DNA of 64,000 nt from Clostridium_AT stratigraminis (GTDB lineage Bacteria > Bacillota > Clostridia > Clostridiales > Clostridiaceae), in assembly GCF_045310675.1 (NCBI RefSeq), contig NZ_JBJHZZ010000006.1:62001-126000 (forward strand), in the 5' to 3' direction. The notes under the pieces are model-generated. The model had not been told where the DNA came from, did not search any database, and saw only the letters and a program-made list of their open reading frames with translations. Both the position numbers and the translations under genes were made by a program. Within the stretch, counting starts at the first letter, position 1. Every line of letters begins with the position of its first letter. Positions 24,137-33,625 of the stretch are shown one piece after another.

Positions 24137-26233
24137 CTAAATTTTATCCTGTGTTTTATGGGCCCATTTGTCTTCTGGATACTCTACTCTTTTGTGGTAA
24201 ATGCCAATCAGGCTATTTACAAATGTTTTCTTAATTTTAGTTATATCCTTTAATGTAAGATCACATTCATCAAGTTGACCTTCTGACAAAATATTTTTAA
24301 CAATATTATTTACCATAGCTTCAATCTTATCCTGAGTTGGTTCGTTTATAGAGCGTACAGCAGCTTCAATACTATCAGCAAGCATAACAATGCCTGCTTC
24401 CTTACTTTGAGGAATTGGTCCTGAATATCTAAAGTCCTCTTCAAGGATTTCATCAGGCTTATCACTATTATTTTTCGCAGTTATGTAGAAATATTTTACT
24501 AATGAGTTTCCATGATGGGATAAAATGATGTCTTGAATTATTTTTGGTAATTTATAGTCTTTAGCAAGCTCTATTCCATCCTTTACATGTGAAATAATTA
24601 TAAGAGCGCTTAAATTTGGAGTTATCTTATCATGTGGATTCTCAACAGCCATTTGATTTTCCTTAAAAAAATAAGGTCTCTTGATTTTGCCCACATCGTG
24701 GTAATACGCAGAAACTCTTGCTAAAGCAGGGTTACCTCCAACCTCTTCTGAGGCAAGCTCAGCTAAGTTTGCTACTAGAATACTATGATGATAGGTTCCT
24801 GGAGCTTCCATAAGCAGCTTCTTTAAAAGTTGATTATTAGGATTTGATAATTCAAGCAGTTTAATAGTTGTAACAATATCAAATATACTTTCAAAAAATG
24901 GAAGGAGCCCAATGGTTAAGATTCCTGATAAGCCGCTCCCAATTGCAGAAAATCCAGCCTGCGTTAAAACATCTTTTGAATTATTACTTAATAAAAATCC
25001 AATAGAAAAGGTTGCTATTACATTGATAATAGAAATATATAAAGAAGAATATACAATATCATTTCTTTGATACTGTTTTTTTATAATTAACGCTCCTGCA
25101 AAGGTATTTACTATTGCAAGTAAGGTAATTTCTATGTTGAAATTAGTGGCAGCGCTTATAAATAAGACGTTGATTATGTTAATAGTAAGTGAAAGTCTGT
25201 TATTTATTAAAAGACTTATAATTAAAGGAGCAAAAGCTAAGGGTATCAAAAAAGGGGATGCAATAGTTAAGCTTTTAGTAAGGAGCAAGGAAATAATTGT
25301 AATCAAATTTATTAGTGTTAATTTTTTTATGTCCTTATAAATATCTCTATGATATTTATATATATAAAAATGCTCCATAAAAAGCAGCAGGATTATTACA
25401 ACTGCTAAGCTGATATATATGTACCATTCTGATTTATTATTGCTGTTTAATAACCCAAGACTTTGCAAGAGTTCATATTTTTCCTTAGTTACCTGCTCTC
25501 CTTCCATAACAATAATCTGATCCTTTTGAATAATAACCGGAGCAGTTTTATTTATTGCCTCGTTTTTCAATTCTTCTGTTTTACTCTTATCATAAAAGGA
25601 ATTTGGCTTAACTAATTTAATTCCAATATTGGTACCTAAGTCTCTTGTAGCCTTAGAAAAGTTTGAACTGTTGAATTTTAGCTGCACCATATCCTGTGCC
25701 CTTTTAAGGTTTTCATTGTTTAATTCAGCACTTACATCAGGGTTATACTGTATGCTGAAGTTATAAACCTCTGTAAGGGTACTTAAAAGAAAGCTTTCAA
25801 GATTTGAAAGTCCTTCCTTATCCATTTTTACTAATGTCCCAAAGTCCTCCTCAGATAACAAGGAATTGGATATACTGGATAATTGCGAAATTTTATCCTT
25901 ATCCGGTAGATTTACATCTTTTAATTGAATAGCTTTAGAAAATAAGGTGGATACCATATTAACTGCAGTGTCTTTTACCCTTGTATCTATACTATATTGT
26001 GCTGGAATTAGATTTACAGCCTCATCTTTCTTAGCCTTAGTACTAAATTCATCAATCGTGGTTCTTTGAGCCTTGATGCTAAATTTAGCAATGCTGCCTT
26101 CCTGAATGTCATAAGTTTTAGTAATTAAGGTTGTTATTAAAATTGTATAAATTAGAATAAACGTAACAACATATATTAAGACATTCTTTAGTTTATTTCT
26201 CAGCACAAAACCCTTAAAATTAATCGTGCCCAT
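24137..26233 (-). CDS. pgpH: PgpH-type HD-domain phosphodiesterase (7TMR-HD)
   Basis: A 698-residue membrane protein with an extracellular N-terminal domain (7TMR-HDED type, about 45-280), seven membrane helices (about 290-460) and a cytoplasmic HD domain containing HHSILVANLAELA and YYHDVGKI. Members hydrolyse cyclic di-AMP in several Firmicutes. The start at ATG 26233 follows AGGTGGGG; an in-frame ATG at 26290 has no site. It follows yqfD and precedes ybeY, a conserved order. Confidence 0.93.
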   Translation of the reverse strand: MGTINFKGFVLRNKLKNVLIYVVTFILIYTILITTLITKTYDIQEGSIAKFSIKAQRTTIDEFSTKAKKDEAVNLIPAQYSIDTRVKDTAVNMVSTLFSKAIQLKDVNLPDKDKISQLSSISNSLLSEEDFGTLVKMDKEGLSNLESFLLSTLTEVYNFSIQYNPDVSAELNNENLKRAQDMVQLKFNSSNFSKATRDLGTNIGIKLVKPNSFYDKSKTEELKNEAINKTAPVIIQKDQIIVMEGEQVTKEKYELLQSLGLLNSNNKSEWYIYISLAVVIILLLFMEHFYIYKYHRDIYKDIKKLTLINLITIISLLLTKSLTIASPFLIPLAFAPLIISLLINNRLSLTINIINVLFISAATNFNIEITLLAIVNTFAGALIIKKQYQRNDIVYSSLYISIINVIATFSIGFLLSNNSKDVLTQAGFSAIGSGLSGILTIGLLPFFESIFDIVTTIKLLELSNPNNQLLKKLLMEAPGTYHHSILVANLAELASEEVGGNPALARVSAYYHDVGKIKRPYFFKENQMAVENPHDKITPNLSALIIISHVKDGIELAKDYKLPKIIQDIILSHHGNSLVKYFYITAKNNSDKPDEILEEDFRYSGPIPQSKEAGIVMLADSIEAAVRSINEPTQDKIEAMVNNIVKNILSEGQLDECDLTLKDITKIKKTFVNSLIGIYHKRVEYPEDKWAHKTQDKI

Positions 26234-26264
26234 GTTACCCCACCTTTTGTTATTAAAACTATAT

Positions 26265-27404
26265 TTACTGAAGCTTTTCAGGTAATGCAATATTTTCTTC
26301 TGCAGTAATTAACACCCTTACCTTGTAGTTGTCTCCATTGACTTCCGAAATAACTTTTTTGTCCAAAACCTTTACTGATTTATCAAAGCTTTCAGTAAGT
26401 TTTGAATAAAGCTGCGCTGCTGCAGTGTTAATTATTTCATTAGGCTCTAATATATATTTTGTTTCTACGGTTTCATAAAATGTTTCACTTTTGATTATAT
26501 TACTATTTTCTACTATTTTATCATAGGATTTGAACTTATTTAAACTATTTTTAAAATAAATTCTCTTACCGAAGATTTCCATATAAAAATTTTCAATCTT
26601 ATTTCCTGTCCTTTCCTTCTTTACTCCCTTATAGGCTACCTCCTTTGAAGCATCATAAAAGGTTTTGGCATATACTTCTCCTTTGGCATGAACATTATAT
26701 ACACTTCCTTCTTTTCCTTGTTCACCTTTTACTAGGAGCTGTCCGCTTCTAACCATTTCCCCTGCTTTTATAATGGAGGTTCCAGCAGAAGTAAATACCC
26801 TTATAATCTGGCCATCTTTTTTAGCTACTAAATTACAAGGAACATTATCTTCTATTGTGCTTGGTGGTGGTATTTTTTCAAAGGCACTTACAAGAAGTCT
26901 TGAACCTTCAATTGAAGTTTTTAAATACATTATATTATTGTTATTTTTTATCATTTTATTTTCTAATTCATAAATATTAAAACTGCTTTTCCTTACTCCT
27001 GGAACAATTCCAAAGGCAGTTAATTGCTGCCTTATCTCATAAGGAGTTAAATTATCTTCTGTTTTAATATCAATCTTCCATATGAAGCCAGAAAGGTAGT
27101 ATAAAAGGCCTGCAAAGATAAAAATCCCGCAAAATAGTGCAATTCTTCTTTTTAACTTAAGAATAAAAAAAGAAATCCCCTTCTTTTCAAGAATTTTAAT
27201 ATTAGTGTTTGTTTTTAATGCGGCTTCTTTCACCTTGCTAAAATCCCTAAGGTTGATATCCAAAACAACTGTAGTTATACTAATTTTATGTATATTCTTA
27301 ATATGGACACCGTTTCTCCAAAGAAAATTAACAAACTTTTCCGGTTTATGAGACTCTGCTTCAATAGTAACTCTACCACTTTTAATTCTTGAATGATCAA
27401 TCAT
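26265..27404 (-). CDS. yqfD: YqfD, sporulation protein
   Basis: A 379-residue protein of the YqfD/SpoIV family: an N-terminal cytoplasmic region, one membrane helix (about 88-108), then a large domain probably in the mother-cell/forespore space. In Bacillus it is part of the sporulation programme, but its molecular role is not settled. Its ATG overlaps the end of yqfC by eight bases, so the two are coupled. Confidence 0.9.
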   Translation of the reverse strand: MIDHSRIKSGRVTIEAESHKPEKFVNFLWRNGVHIKNIHKISITTVVLDINLRDFSKVKEAALKTNTNIKILEKKGISFFILKLKRRIALFCGIFIFAGLLYYLSGFIWKIDIKTEDNLTPYEIRQQLTAFGIVPGVRKSSFNIYELENKMIKNNNNIMYLKTSIEGSRLLVSAFEKIPPPSTIEDNVPCNLVAKKDGQIIRVFTSAGTSIIKAGEMVRSGQLLVKGEQGKEGSVYNVHAKGEVYAKTFYDASKEVAYKGVKKERTGNKIENFYMEIFGKRIYFKNSLNKFKSYDKIVENSNIIKSETFYETVETKYILEPNEIINTAAAQLYSKLTESFDKSVKVLDKKVISEVNGDNYKVRVLITAEENIALPEKLQ

Positions 27405-27681
27405 TATCTTCGTACATCATTGACTTAAATTTCCCACTTATAGTCAATGTGCTTCCTCCCATGAACAATATTCTGAAGCTATTCCCGTAAATAGTTATTA
27501 AACCGGCATTTGAATTAATTTTCATTTTCTCTTCATCAAAAATTACTACTCCCTTATGATTTTCTATAGTAATCTCATTATCTCCAATTATTGTTATCTT
27601 AGGGATGTCTAAAACAACGTCTCTCGGAAAATCCAACTTTTCAGCTATAATTTCTTTTGTCTTTATAATTTTACTTTCCAT
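27397..27681 (-). CDS. yqfC: YqfC, sporulation protein
   Basis: A 94-residue protein with the family pattern LDFPRDVVLDIPKITIIGDNEI and no membrane segment. It sits directly before yqfD, the conserved yqfC-yqfD pair, which is made under a mother-cell regulator in Bacillus. Role unknown. Confidence 0.9.
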   Translation of the reverse strand: MESKIIKTKEIIAEKLDFPRDVVLDIPKITIIGDNEITIENHKGVVIFDEEKMKINSNAGLITIYGNSFRILFMGGSTLTISGKFKSMMYEDND

Positions 27682-27753
27682 ACCTTCACCTCAAGATAAT
27701 TCTTTCTTACTAAATTTATGAAAAATAAAATTAATAAATGACAGCTTTAAAAA

Positions 27754-27853
27754 ATACAATGCAAAAGTTCTAATTCATTAGTTATGTCCTAAAAATCCTT
27801 GAAGATTGGATATTTTATGACATAACTAATGTAAGAACTTTATTGCATTGTAT
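27754..27853 (-). repeat. Dispersed ~100-bp hairpin element, copy 2
   Basis: Same element as copy 1 but in the opposite orientation, between yqfC and yqeY. Relative to copies 1 and 3 the inner stem reads ATTAGTTATGTC / GACATAACTAAT instead of ATTAATGATGTC / GACATCATTAAT, so two positions differ and both arms have changed together. Confidence 0.85.
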
Positions 27854-27863
27854 ATAAATAAAT

Positions 27864-27889
27864 AAAAGGTTCAGAAAACTGAACCTTTT
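27864..27889 (-). terminator. Terminator of yqeY
   Basis: Eleven-base stem AAAAGGTTCAG / CTGAACCTTTT with a four-A loop, ten bases after the stop codon. Confidence 0.85.
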
Positions 27890-27899
27890 ATAATCATTA

Positions 27900-28346
27900 T
27901 TATTTATTTAAATGTTCTTTTACAAGTTGACTTACAAGCTTACCGTCGGCTCTTCCCTTTACTTTCGGAGTCAACACTTGCATAACTTTACCCATATCCT
28001 TTATGCTATTTGCACCTACTTCAACAGCTGCATCTTGAACCATAACTAATATTTCTTCTTCTGTTAACTGCTGAGGAAGGTAATTGAGCAAGATTTCGAT
28101 TTCATTATTTGTTTGATCAACCAAATCTTGTCGTTTCCCTTTTTCGAACTCAAGTACAGCTTCTCGTCTCTGTTTTACTTCTCTTGCAATAACTCCAATA
28201 ATTTCCTCATCACCGAGAGTTACGGCATCAGTTTTTTCAACTTGCAATACAGCGGCTCTAGCCATACTAATAGTATCAGCTCTAAATTTATCTTTAGCTT
28301 TTAAAGCTTGCTTCCAATCATCTTGCAGTCTTTCCTTGAGAGACAT
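27900..28346 (-). CDS. yqeY: YqeY, GatB/YqeY-domain protein
   Basis: A 148-residue protein resembling the tRNA-binding tail of the GatB amidotransferase subunit (QLTEEEILVMVQDAAVEVGANSIKDMGKVMQVLTPKVKGRADGKLVSQLV). A role in aminoacyl-tRNA quality control has been proposed for the family but not proven here. It follows rpsU, as in many Firmicutes. Confidence 0.93.
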   Translation of the reverse strand: MSLKERLQDDWKQALKAKDKFRADTISMARAAVLQVEKTDAVTLGDEEIIGVIAREVKQRREAVLEFEKGKRQDLVDQTNNEIEILLNYLPQQLTEEEILVMVQDAAVEVGANSIKDMGKVMQVLTPKVKGRADGKLVSQLVKEHLNK

Positions 28347-28369
28347 AATTGTACCTTCTTTCAGGAATT

Positions 28370-28546
28370 CTATTTAAATTTTCTCTTTCTTGCAGCCTCA
28401 GATTTCTTCTTTCTTTTAACGCTTGGTTTTTCATAATGTTCTCTCTTTCTAACTTCTGAAAGAACCCCAGCTCTAGCACATTTTCTCTTAAATCTTCTTA
28501 ATGCACTATCCAATGTTTCGTTTTCTCCAACTCTTATTTCTGACAT
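28370..28546 (-). CDS. rpsU: Ribosomal protein S21
   Basis: A 58-residue, very basic protein (MSEIRVGENETLDSALRRFK) that binds the 30S subunit. The C-terminal part, YEKPSVKRKKKSEAARKRKF, is the hallmark of S21. AGGGAGGGATAAGAT precedes the ATG. It is short enough to be missed by simple gene callers. It lies between the HIT gene and yqeY. Confidence 0.97.
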   Translation of the reverse strand: MSEIRVGENETLDSALRRFKRKCARAGVLSEVRKREHYEKPSVKRKKKSEAARKRKFK

Positions 28547-28686
28547 ATCTTATCCCTCCCTCCGCTAGCACAAAATAACTTTTAAATTTAAATGCAGCGC
28601 CTAATGGGTTTAATAGCACATTTTTTATTATACAATATTTAATTGTTAACTGTCAACAATTTCATTGTAATAAACTAGCTATTTAC

Positions 28687-29031
28687 TTAACCTGGAGGCC
28701 AGGTTAAACTTCTTCCACCTAGAAGATGAAAATGCAGGTGAGAAACAGATTGACCAGCGTCCTTTCCGCAGTTTGTCACCACTCTATAACCGCTTTCATT
28801 TATCTTTAAATCCGCAGCTATTTCTTTTGCCACATTATAAATATGACCTATTAATTCACTATCATTATATTCCAAATCATTTATACTGTTTATATGCTTT
28901 TTAGGTATAATTATAATATGTACAGGAGCTTCAGGATTTATGTCTTTGAAGGCTAAAACCTTCTCATCTTCAAAAACTTTTTCACTGGGAATCTTACCAG
29001 CTATTATGCTGCAAAATATACAATTATCCAT
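28687..29031 (-). CDS. HIT-family nucleotide hydrolase (HinT-like)
   Basis: A 114-residue histidine-triad protein; the active site is HLHFHLLGG near the C-terminus, and CIFCSIIAGKIPSEKV at the N-terminus is typical for HinT-type purine nucleoside phosphoramidases. I start at ATG 29031, eight bases after AGGAGG. It follows mtaB. Confidence 0.95.
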   Translation of the reverse strand: MDNCIFCSIIAGKIPSEKVFEDEKVLAFKDINPEAPVHIIIIPKKHINSINDLEYNDSELIGHIYNVAKEIAADLKINESGYRVVTNCGKDAGQSVSHLHFHLLGGRSLTWPPG

Positions 29032-29059
29032 AAAAATCACCTCCTTAATATCAAAGCAT

Positions 29060-30361
29060 TTAAATTAAGCTTCCTCTTACATGGTCACTACATACTTTCT
29101 GTAGTTGTGTTTCTAGAATTAAGCCCTCGATATTAGCTTTACTTTCAGCTATTATCTTTATATAATTTGGAGAATAGCCTTCAAATTTTTCACTGTCATT
29201 ATTATAGCATTGTTCAAAAAGCACATCCATTTTTCTTCCTATAAATTTGCTCATGAATTCAGCTTCTAATTCATTATTTAAAGAAATTAAGGTACTGCTT
29301 CTTTCATCTTTTACAGGTCCCTCAACTTGATTTGGCATTGCCGCAGCCTTTGTTCCTTTTCTTGGGCTAAATTTAAATATATGCATCTTAGATAATTTTA
29401 TTTCTTTCAAAAAATTATAGGTTTCTTCAAACTCTGTATTTGTTTCACCTGGAAAGCCAACAATAATATCTGTTGTAATAGATACATCTGAAATTTTTTC
29501 TCTAAGCTTATTTACTACCTTCCTATAATCATGAGAAGTATAATGTCTATTCATCCTTTGCAGAGTGACATCACAGCCGCTTTGAAGTGACAGATGAAAA
29601 TGAGGGCATAATTTTTTAAGTTTAACTATCCTTTCAATAACTTCATCAGTAAAGAAGGTTGGATCTATAGATCCAATTCTAATTCTTTCTATACCAGGTA
29701 CTTCATTTACCTTTTCTAGTAGGTCTACCAAAGTAAAGCTTTCAGCAAAATCCACGCCATAGGAGGCTGTATGTATGCCAGATAAAATTACTTCTTTAAA
29801 ACCATGATTAGAAAGGTCCATTACTTCTTCTATAACCTTTTTAGGAGGTTTACTGCACACAGCACCTCTTGCAAAGGGAATAAGGCAGTAAGAGCAGAAC
29901 CTGTTGCAGCCATCTTGAATTTTAATAAATGCCCTGGTTCTGTTTTGATATTCTTCTATATTAAGCTCCTCAAAGTCCTTATTTTTAAGTACATCATTAA
30001 CTTCCACAAGCTGTTTGTTTTCCGCACGTACTCTATTTACCCAATAAATAATATCTCCCTTATTCCTTGTGCCGAGGACAATATTTACCCCTTCAATTTT
30101 AGCTACCTCATCTGGAGCAATTTGAGAATAACAGCCAACCACAGCAATAATAGCATCTTCATTATGCCTTCTTGCCCTGCTTATCATCTGTCTTGACTTT
30201 TTATCCCCCATATTTGTTACTGTACAGGTATTAATAACATATACATCTGAAAAGCTGTCAAAATCAACAACCTCATAGCCTTCTTTTAAAAATTTTTCTG
30301 TCATGGCTTCAGACTCATATTGATTCACTCTGCAGCCCAAAGTCGAAAATGCTACCTTCAT
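29060..30361 (-). CDS. mtaB: tRNA (N6-threonylcarbamoyladenosine-37) methylthiotransferase MtaB
   Basis: MtaB adds a methylthio group to t6A37 of ANN-reading tRNAs. The 433-residue protein has an N-terminal UPF0004 domain with Cys10 (CRVNQYESEAM) and two further cluster cysteines (CTVTN, CYSQ), the radical SAM signature CNRFCSYCLIPFARG, and a C-terminal TRAM domain. The ATG lies at the same base as the rsmE stop, so translation is coupled. Confidence 0.95.
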   Translation of the reverse strand: MKVAFSTLGCRVNQYESEAMTEKFLKEGYEVVDFDSFSDVYVINTCTVTNMGDKKSRQMISRARRHNEDAIIAVVGCYSQIAPDEVAKIEGVNIVLGTRNKGDIIYWVNRVRAENKQLVEVNDVLKNKDFEELNIEEYQNRTRAFIKIQDGCNRFCSYCLIPFARGAVCSKPPKKVIEEVMDLSNHGFKEVILSGIHTASYGVDFAESFTLVDLLEKVNEVPGIERIRIGSIDPTFFTDEVIERIVKLKKLCPHFHLSLQSGCDVTLQRMNRHYTSHDYRKVVNKLREKISDVSITTDIIVGFPGETNTEFEETYNFLKEIKLSKMHIFKFSPRKGTKAAAMPNQVEGPVKDERSSTLISLNNELEAEFMSKFIGRKMDVLFEQCYNNDSEKFEGYSPNYIKIIAESKANIEGLILETQLQKVCSDHVRGSLI

Positions 30362-31122
30362 TAAATTAAATCTCCTTCATTCCCGCCCATATCCGAAAGC
30401 TCATACATTACTTGAGACACACAAACAAATCCTGCGGTTTCTGTCCTTAATATTCTTGGCCCTAAGGTAATAATATGTGCTCCTAAATTCTTTAAGGACT
30501 CTATTTCAGAATTCTCAAAGCCGCCTTCAGGTCCAATAATTATTGCAGCGTTTTTTATGGTTTTTCTATCTTTAAAATTAATATTTTTAAGACCTATATT
30601 TTCTTCATTTTCATAGGGCACTAATATTAAGTCCATAAGCTTTAACTCTCTAAGTAAATCCTTAAATTCAATAGGAGTATTTATCTTTGGTATTAGGCTT
30701 CTCTTACTTTGTTTTGAGGCTTCTAAGGCTATTCTATTCCACCTGTCTACCTTCTTAAATTCACCAAGCTCATTTTTAACTACTACTCTCTCTGTAATTA
30801 CAGGGGTGATTTCCTTAATACCAAGCTCAGTGTTTTTTTGAACTATAAGATCCATTTTGCTTGACTTTGGCAGCCCCTGAAATAAGTATACATTTAATGG
30901 ACTTTCATTATTTATTTGAAGCTTATCTAAAAGCCTAACTTCTACTCTAGACTTTGTAATTTCAGATATTTCACCTAAATATTCTGTACCCTCACAGTTA
31001 TTTATGCTTACTTTATCTAAAGTATTTAGTCTAAGCACCTTATATATGTGTTTAACGTCTTCCCCTTCAATAAATGCCATGTTATTAAAAATATTTTGCT
31101 TTTGCACAAAAAATTTATTCAT
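30361..31122 (-). CDS. rsmE: RsmE, 16S rRNA m3U1498 methyltransferase
   Basis: RsmE methylates U1498 of 16S rRNA. The 253 residues show the SPOUT features GLPKSSKMDLIVQKNTELGIKEI and IIGPEGGFENSEIE followed by TLGPRILRTETA, with an N-terminal PUA-like domain. It overlaps mtaB by one base and follows prmA. Confidence 0.97.
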   Translation of the reverse strand: MNKFFVQKQNIFNNMAFIEGEDVKHIYKVLRLNTLDKVSINNCEGTEYLGEISEITKSRVEVRLLDKLQINNESPLNVYLFQGLPKSSKMDLIVQKNTELGIKEITPVITERVVVKNELGEFKKVDRWNRIALEASKQSKRSLIPKINTPIEFKDLLRELKLMDLILVPYENEENIGLKNINFKDRKTIKNAAIIIGPEGGFENSEIESLKNLGAHIITLGPRILRTETAGFVCVSQVMYELSDMGGNEGDLI

Positions 31123-31156
31123 ATATTACTTACTCCTTGCTGCTAGATGAGGTATC

Positions 31157-32095
31157 TTATAGACTTGCTATAATACACACCCATTCTCCAAGTTCATTAA
31201 TTTCATGAATTTTAAAACCTACTTCTGTTAATTTCTTTGCCACATCATCTTTTCTATCTTTAATTATTCCAGAACTAATAAAATAACCATTTGGTTTTAA
31301 GAACTTTTTAACGTCCTCACATAAAAGCATTATAACCTCAGCAATAATATTTGCAACCACAATTTCAGCCTTACCTTCAACTACTTCCATTAAGTTTCCA
31401 TAAATTATCTCTATATTATCTAGTTTATTAATAGTAGTATTTTGTTTTGCAGAATCAACAGCTACAGGATCTAAGTCAACTCCAATAACTTTTTTAGCAC
31501 CAAGCTTTGCAGCTGTAATGGCAAGTATTCCTGAGCCTGTGCCTATATCAAATACAGTACTTTCCTTTTGCACCTTCTTTTCAAGAGCTTCTATACACAT
31601 TCTGGTAGTTTCATGGGTTCCAGTTCCAAAGGCCATACCAGGATCCATTTCAACTATTATTTCCTCGCCCTTTGGCTCATAAGCTTCCCAAATTGGCTTA
31701 ATAACTATCTTATCACCAATTTTAGTTGGCTTATAATACTTTTTCCAATTATTAGCCCAATCTTCTTCATAAACTGCGTTTATAATTACCTTGCCCTTAC
31801 CTATATCTATTCCTAATTCCTTTATGTAAATCAATTTTTCTTCTATATAACTTTTAATTTCGTCTATGTTGTCCTCTACAGCAAAGTATCCTTTTATTAC
31901 TGCAGCATCACTTCCATATTCAAATATATTTATATCTGCAAAGTCCCAGCTTAAAGGTCCCTGTTCTCTTTCTAATATGTCTCTTGGATCTTCTATTGCT
32001 ACTCCCTTAACATCTAGAGAATAAAATATTCCACTTACAGCTTCTAAGGCATCACTACTGGTTACAATTTTTACCTCAATCCATTTTCCTTCCAT
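31157..32095 (-). CDS. prmA: PrmA, ribosomal protein L11 methyltransferase
   Basis: PrmA methylates ribosomal protein L11. The 312-residue enzyme has an N-terminal L11-recognition domain and a class I methyltransferase domain with the SAM motif FDIGTGSGILAITAAKLGA and VVANIIAEVI. The start has a normal AAGGA-type site. A 231-bp palindrome lies upstream, between dnaJ and this gene. Confidence 0.96.
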   Translation of the reverse strand: MEGKWIEVKIVTSSDALEAVSGIFYSLDVKGVAIEDPRDILEREQGPLSWDFADINIFEYGSDAAVIKGYFAVEDNIDEIKSYIEEKLIYIKELGIDIGKGKVIINAVYEEDWANNWKKYYKPTKIGDKIVIKPIWEAYEPKGEEIIVEMDPGMAFGTGTHETTRMCIEALEKKVQKESTVFDIGTGSGILAITAAKLGAKKVIGVDLDPVAVDSAKQNTTINKLDNIEIIYGNLMEVVEGKAEIVVANIIAEVIMLLCEDVKKFLKPNGYFISSGIIKDRKDDVAKKLTEVGFKIHEINELGEWVCIIASL

Positions 32096-32169
32096 TGTTT
32101 CAATCCTTTCTTAGCTTAAAATTATGTAATGCTTAGTATTTATTATACCAAATCCTCCAATTTAGTAAA

Positions 32170-32400
32170 CTTAACAATTTGAAATTTTAGCGAAAATATA
32201 TAAAATATATGTAATGAGCATGCGCGAAAACTAGAATTTCCTAGCGAAAGAATAGCCACAAAGCCTTAGTGTTGTTCGTCTGAATGAAATGAATTCAGGT
32301 CAACACTTGGTTTTGTGGCTATTCTGAACTTGGAAATTCTTTTATAGCGATCAGCTCATGTAACATATTTTATATATTGCAGCTATTTTAAATTGTTAAG
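32170..32400. repeat. 231-bp imperfect palindrome between dnaJ and prmA
   Basis: The two arms of about 100 bases share long matched blocks: CTTAACAATTT, ATATATAAAATAT, GAATTTCC and GAATAGCCACAAA. A small hairpin CTGAAT / ATTCAG sits at the centre. The right arm ends seven bases from the dnaJ stop. No open frame lies inside. It could fold as one long RNA hairpin ending dnaJ transcripts, or be an old insertion element. Confidence 0.8.
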
Positions 32401-32407
32401 TTTTTTC

Positions 32408-33532
32408 TTACTTAAAGCTTCCCTTAAGCTTATCCATAAATGATTTTTTTATATCTTCATGAGTGCTGCCACTTGCTTCCATAAACAATCTTAAGGCTTC
32501 CTTTTGTTTTTCATTTAAGGTCTTTGGAATATCTACAATAATATTAACGTATTGGTCACCACGACCGCTGCTGTTAACTCTTGGAACTCCTTTTCCCTTT
32601 AATCTGAAAATTGTTCCTGGTTGTGTTCCAGAAGGTACATCATATTTAACTTCTCCATCTACTGTTGGTACCTTTAATTCGCAGCCTACAGCAGCCTGCG
32701 CAAAGTTAATATGTCTATCTATATAGATATCAAATCCCTTTCTTTTAAACTGAGGATGGGAAGCGACTCTTATATTTATATATAGATCTCCAGGTGACCC
32801 ACCATTATTTCCATGCTCTCCATGGCCTCTTAGTGGAATAACATTGCCTGTGTCAACACCAGCTGGCACATTAATTTTAATTTTTCTAAGCTTTCTTTCT
32901 TTACCTGTTCCTCTGCAAGTATGACATGGGTCACTAATAATTTTACCTTTACCTCCGCATTTATCACAAGTATTAATACTTTGGAAGGTTCCAAGAGGAG
33001 TATTTCTCTGCACCTTTATTTGTCCTGTTCCACCGCATTTATCACAGGTTTTTGGTGAAGTTCCTGGTTTAGTGCCTGTTCCCCTGCAGGTTTCACAATT
33101 CTCCTGTTTATGAACAGAAACTTCTTTTTCAACGCCAAAGACAGCTTCTTCAAAAGTTAGGTTTAAATTATATTCAAGATCTGCTCCTCGCTCCGGACCA
33201 TTTTTTCTTCTTCCTGAAGAAAAACCACCACCAAAAAAGCTTTCAAATATATCTCCAAAGCCACCCATATTAGAAAAATCAAAACCGCCATCAAAACCAC
33301 CGGCACCATTAAAATCAGCAGTTCCAAACTGGTCATAATTAGATTTTTTTTCTGGGTCTGAAAGCACTTGATAGGCTTCGTTTATCTCTTTGAATTTCTC
33401 TTCAGCTTCCTTATTGCCTTGATTTTTATCAGGATGATATTTTATGGCTAGCTTTCTAAAAGCTTTTTTAATTTCATCATCACTTGCTCCTTTTTGAAGG
33501 CCAAGCACCTCATAGTAGTCTTTTTTAGCCAT
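32408..33532 (-). CDS. dnaJ: DnaJ, co-chaperone
   Basis: DnaJ stimulates the DnaK ATPase and delivers substrates. The 374 residues carry a J domain with HPD (33-35), a Gly/Phe-rich segment (about 75-115), four CxxCxGxG zinc repeats (from CETCRGTG to CHTCRGTG) and the C-terminal substrate-binding domain. Last gene of the hrcA-grpE-dnaK-dnaJ operon. Confidence 0.98.
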   Translation of the reverse strand: MAKKDYYEVLGLQKGASDDEIKKAFRKLAIKYHPDKNQGNKEAEEKFKEINEAYQVLSDPEKKSNYDQFGTADFNGAGGFDGGFDFSNMGGFGDIFESFFGGGFSSGRRKNGPERGADLEYNLNLTFEEAVFGVEKEVSVHKQENCETCRGTGTKPGTSPKTCDKCGGTGQIKVQRNTPLGTFQSINTCDKCGGKGKIISDPCHTCRGTGKERKLRKIKINVPAGVDTGNVIPLRGHGEHGNNGGSPGDLYINIRVASHPQFKRKGFDIYIDRHINFAQAAVGCELKVPTVDGEVKYDVPSGTQPGTIFRLKGKGVPRVNSSGRGDQYVNIIVDIPKTLNEKQKEALRLFMEASGSTHEDIKKSFMDKLKGSFK

Positions 33533-33625
33533 CTAAGTTTTACACCACCTATATATTAGTTCATACGACTTAAATTAAGGGAGGGGTTTAGTTACCCATC
33601 CCTTATATATTATACTTGAATTTAT

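Noticed and set aside
33574..33605. GC-rich hairpin between dnaK and dnaJ as a full terminator
   Set aside because: It lacks a T-run on the minus strand and dnaJ has no separate promoter, so partial attenuation or RNA stabilisation is more likely.
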